This document shows positions 63,832-64,000 of a stretch of 64,000 bases of DNA, piece after piece. The stretch lies in the NCBI GenBank assembly GCA_037954325.1, contig JBBMNZ010000028.1, positions 11,019,501 to 11,083,500 of the forward strand. The letters are read 5' to 3'. The notes beneath the pieces were generated by a model. That model did no database searches. It worked only from the letters and a program-made list of their open reading frames with translations, and had not been told where the DNA came from. Position 1 is the stretch's first letter, and each line of letters opens with the position of its first letter. The DNA comes from Fistularia commersonii (lineage: Eukaryota; Chordata; Actinopteri; Syngnathiformes; Fistulariidae). The position numbers were made by a program, and so were the translations under genes.

Positions 63832-63939
63832 CTCAAGACCTTAATCCAATTGACAAAGGAACACCTTGTCCCAGATATAGCCGGGACACAAGCCACACCT
63901 CTGTATAACAGTCCTGTAAGGTGAGAAGCACCGCCACAA
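63832..63939. repeat. Direct repeat beside the gypsy remnant, right copy
   Basis: The sequence ctcaagaccttaatccaatt, gacaaaggaacaccttgtcc and gtcctgtaaggtgagaagca matches the copy at 62342-62450. It lies only about 40 bases beyond the RT scrap, where gag and protease would be expected in an intact element. Confidence 0.65.
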
Positions 63940-64000
63940 GTCAAATGTCTGGTCTTTTTCAAGAGGGTCATTAAGAAGGCCATTATGTTGTGGTTATTTC

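Overview
This is a 64 kb piece of an AT-rich animal nuclear genome, almost certainly from a ray-finned (teleost-type) fish. The evidence is the repeat set: RTE-, Rex1/L2-, L1- and R4/Dong-like LINEs, a tRNA-derived SINE, Tc1-like DNA transposons, several MITEs, a gypsy remnant, and many CA, GATA/ATCT and CATC microsatellites. There are no operons, ribosome binding sites, CRISPR arrays or prokaryotic genes.

The only host protein-coding sequence I can support is two plus-strand exons of a beta-1,4-galactosyltransferase, most like B4GALT2. They lie at 48016-48134 and 51639-51755, in frame with each other (phase 0 junction), with AG acceptors and GT donors. Together they cover the end of the stem and the start of the Golgi-lumenal catalytic domain, up to the UDP-binding PFRHR motif and the INQ end of the block. 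Exon 1 (cytoplasmic tail, membrane anchor, stem) and the exons carrying DVD and the rest of the active site are not visible here. The window is therefore mostly intron, possibly with upstream intergenic DNA.

Layout. 1-12.1 kb: unassigned DNA with microsatellites, short SINE/RTE scraps, a MITE at 8.8-9.3 kb and one unrecognised exon-like open frame near 2.6 kb. 12.1-13.0 kb: broken RTE reverse transcriptase. 13-31 kb: mostly unassigned DNA, with two palindromic MITEs, SINE/L2 scraps, a duplicated CA-rich unit at 21.2-21.6 kb and long CA/TG tracts. 31.7-37.4 kb: a tRNA-SINE split by an RTE tail, an internally deleted RTE derivative, a broken Rex1/L2-like LINE and an end-to-end dead Tc1 element. 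37.4-48 kb: mainly unassigned DNA, with a SINE split by an L2-like tail at 41 kb and a twin perfect palindrome at 44.8 kb. 48-51.8 kb: the two galactosyltransferase exons, with a 2.6 kb LINE filling most of the intron between them. 53.3-64 kb: a dense nest of elements (DNA transposon interrupted by a repeat/MITE/RTE block and by an L1; then an R4/Dong LINE fragment and a stripped gypsy element).

The most notable points are: (1) the intron splitting a galactosyltransferase coding block that, from what I recall, is one 236-bp exon in mammals (2+117+117 = 236), with AGGT at both junctions, which suggests intron gain; (2) two adjacent perfect palindromes sharing one 13-nt centre; (3) several insertions whose order can be read from split hosts and target-site duplications. 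I did not find a convincing new biological system. All mobile-element reading frames seen are broken or lack catalytic residues.
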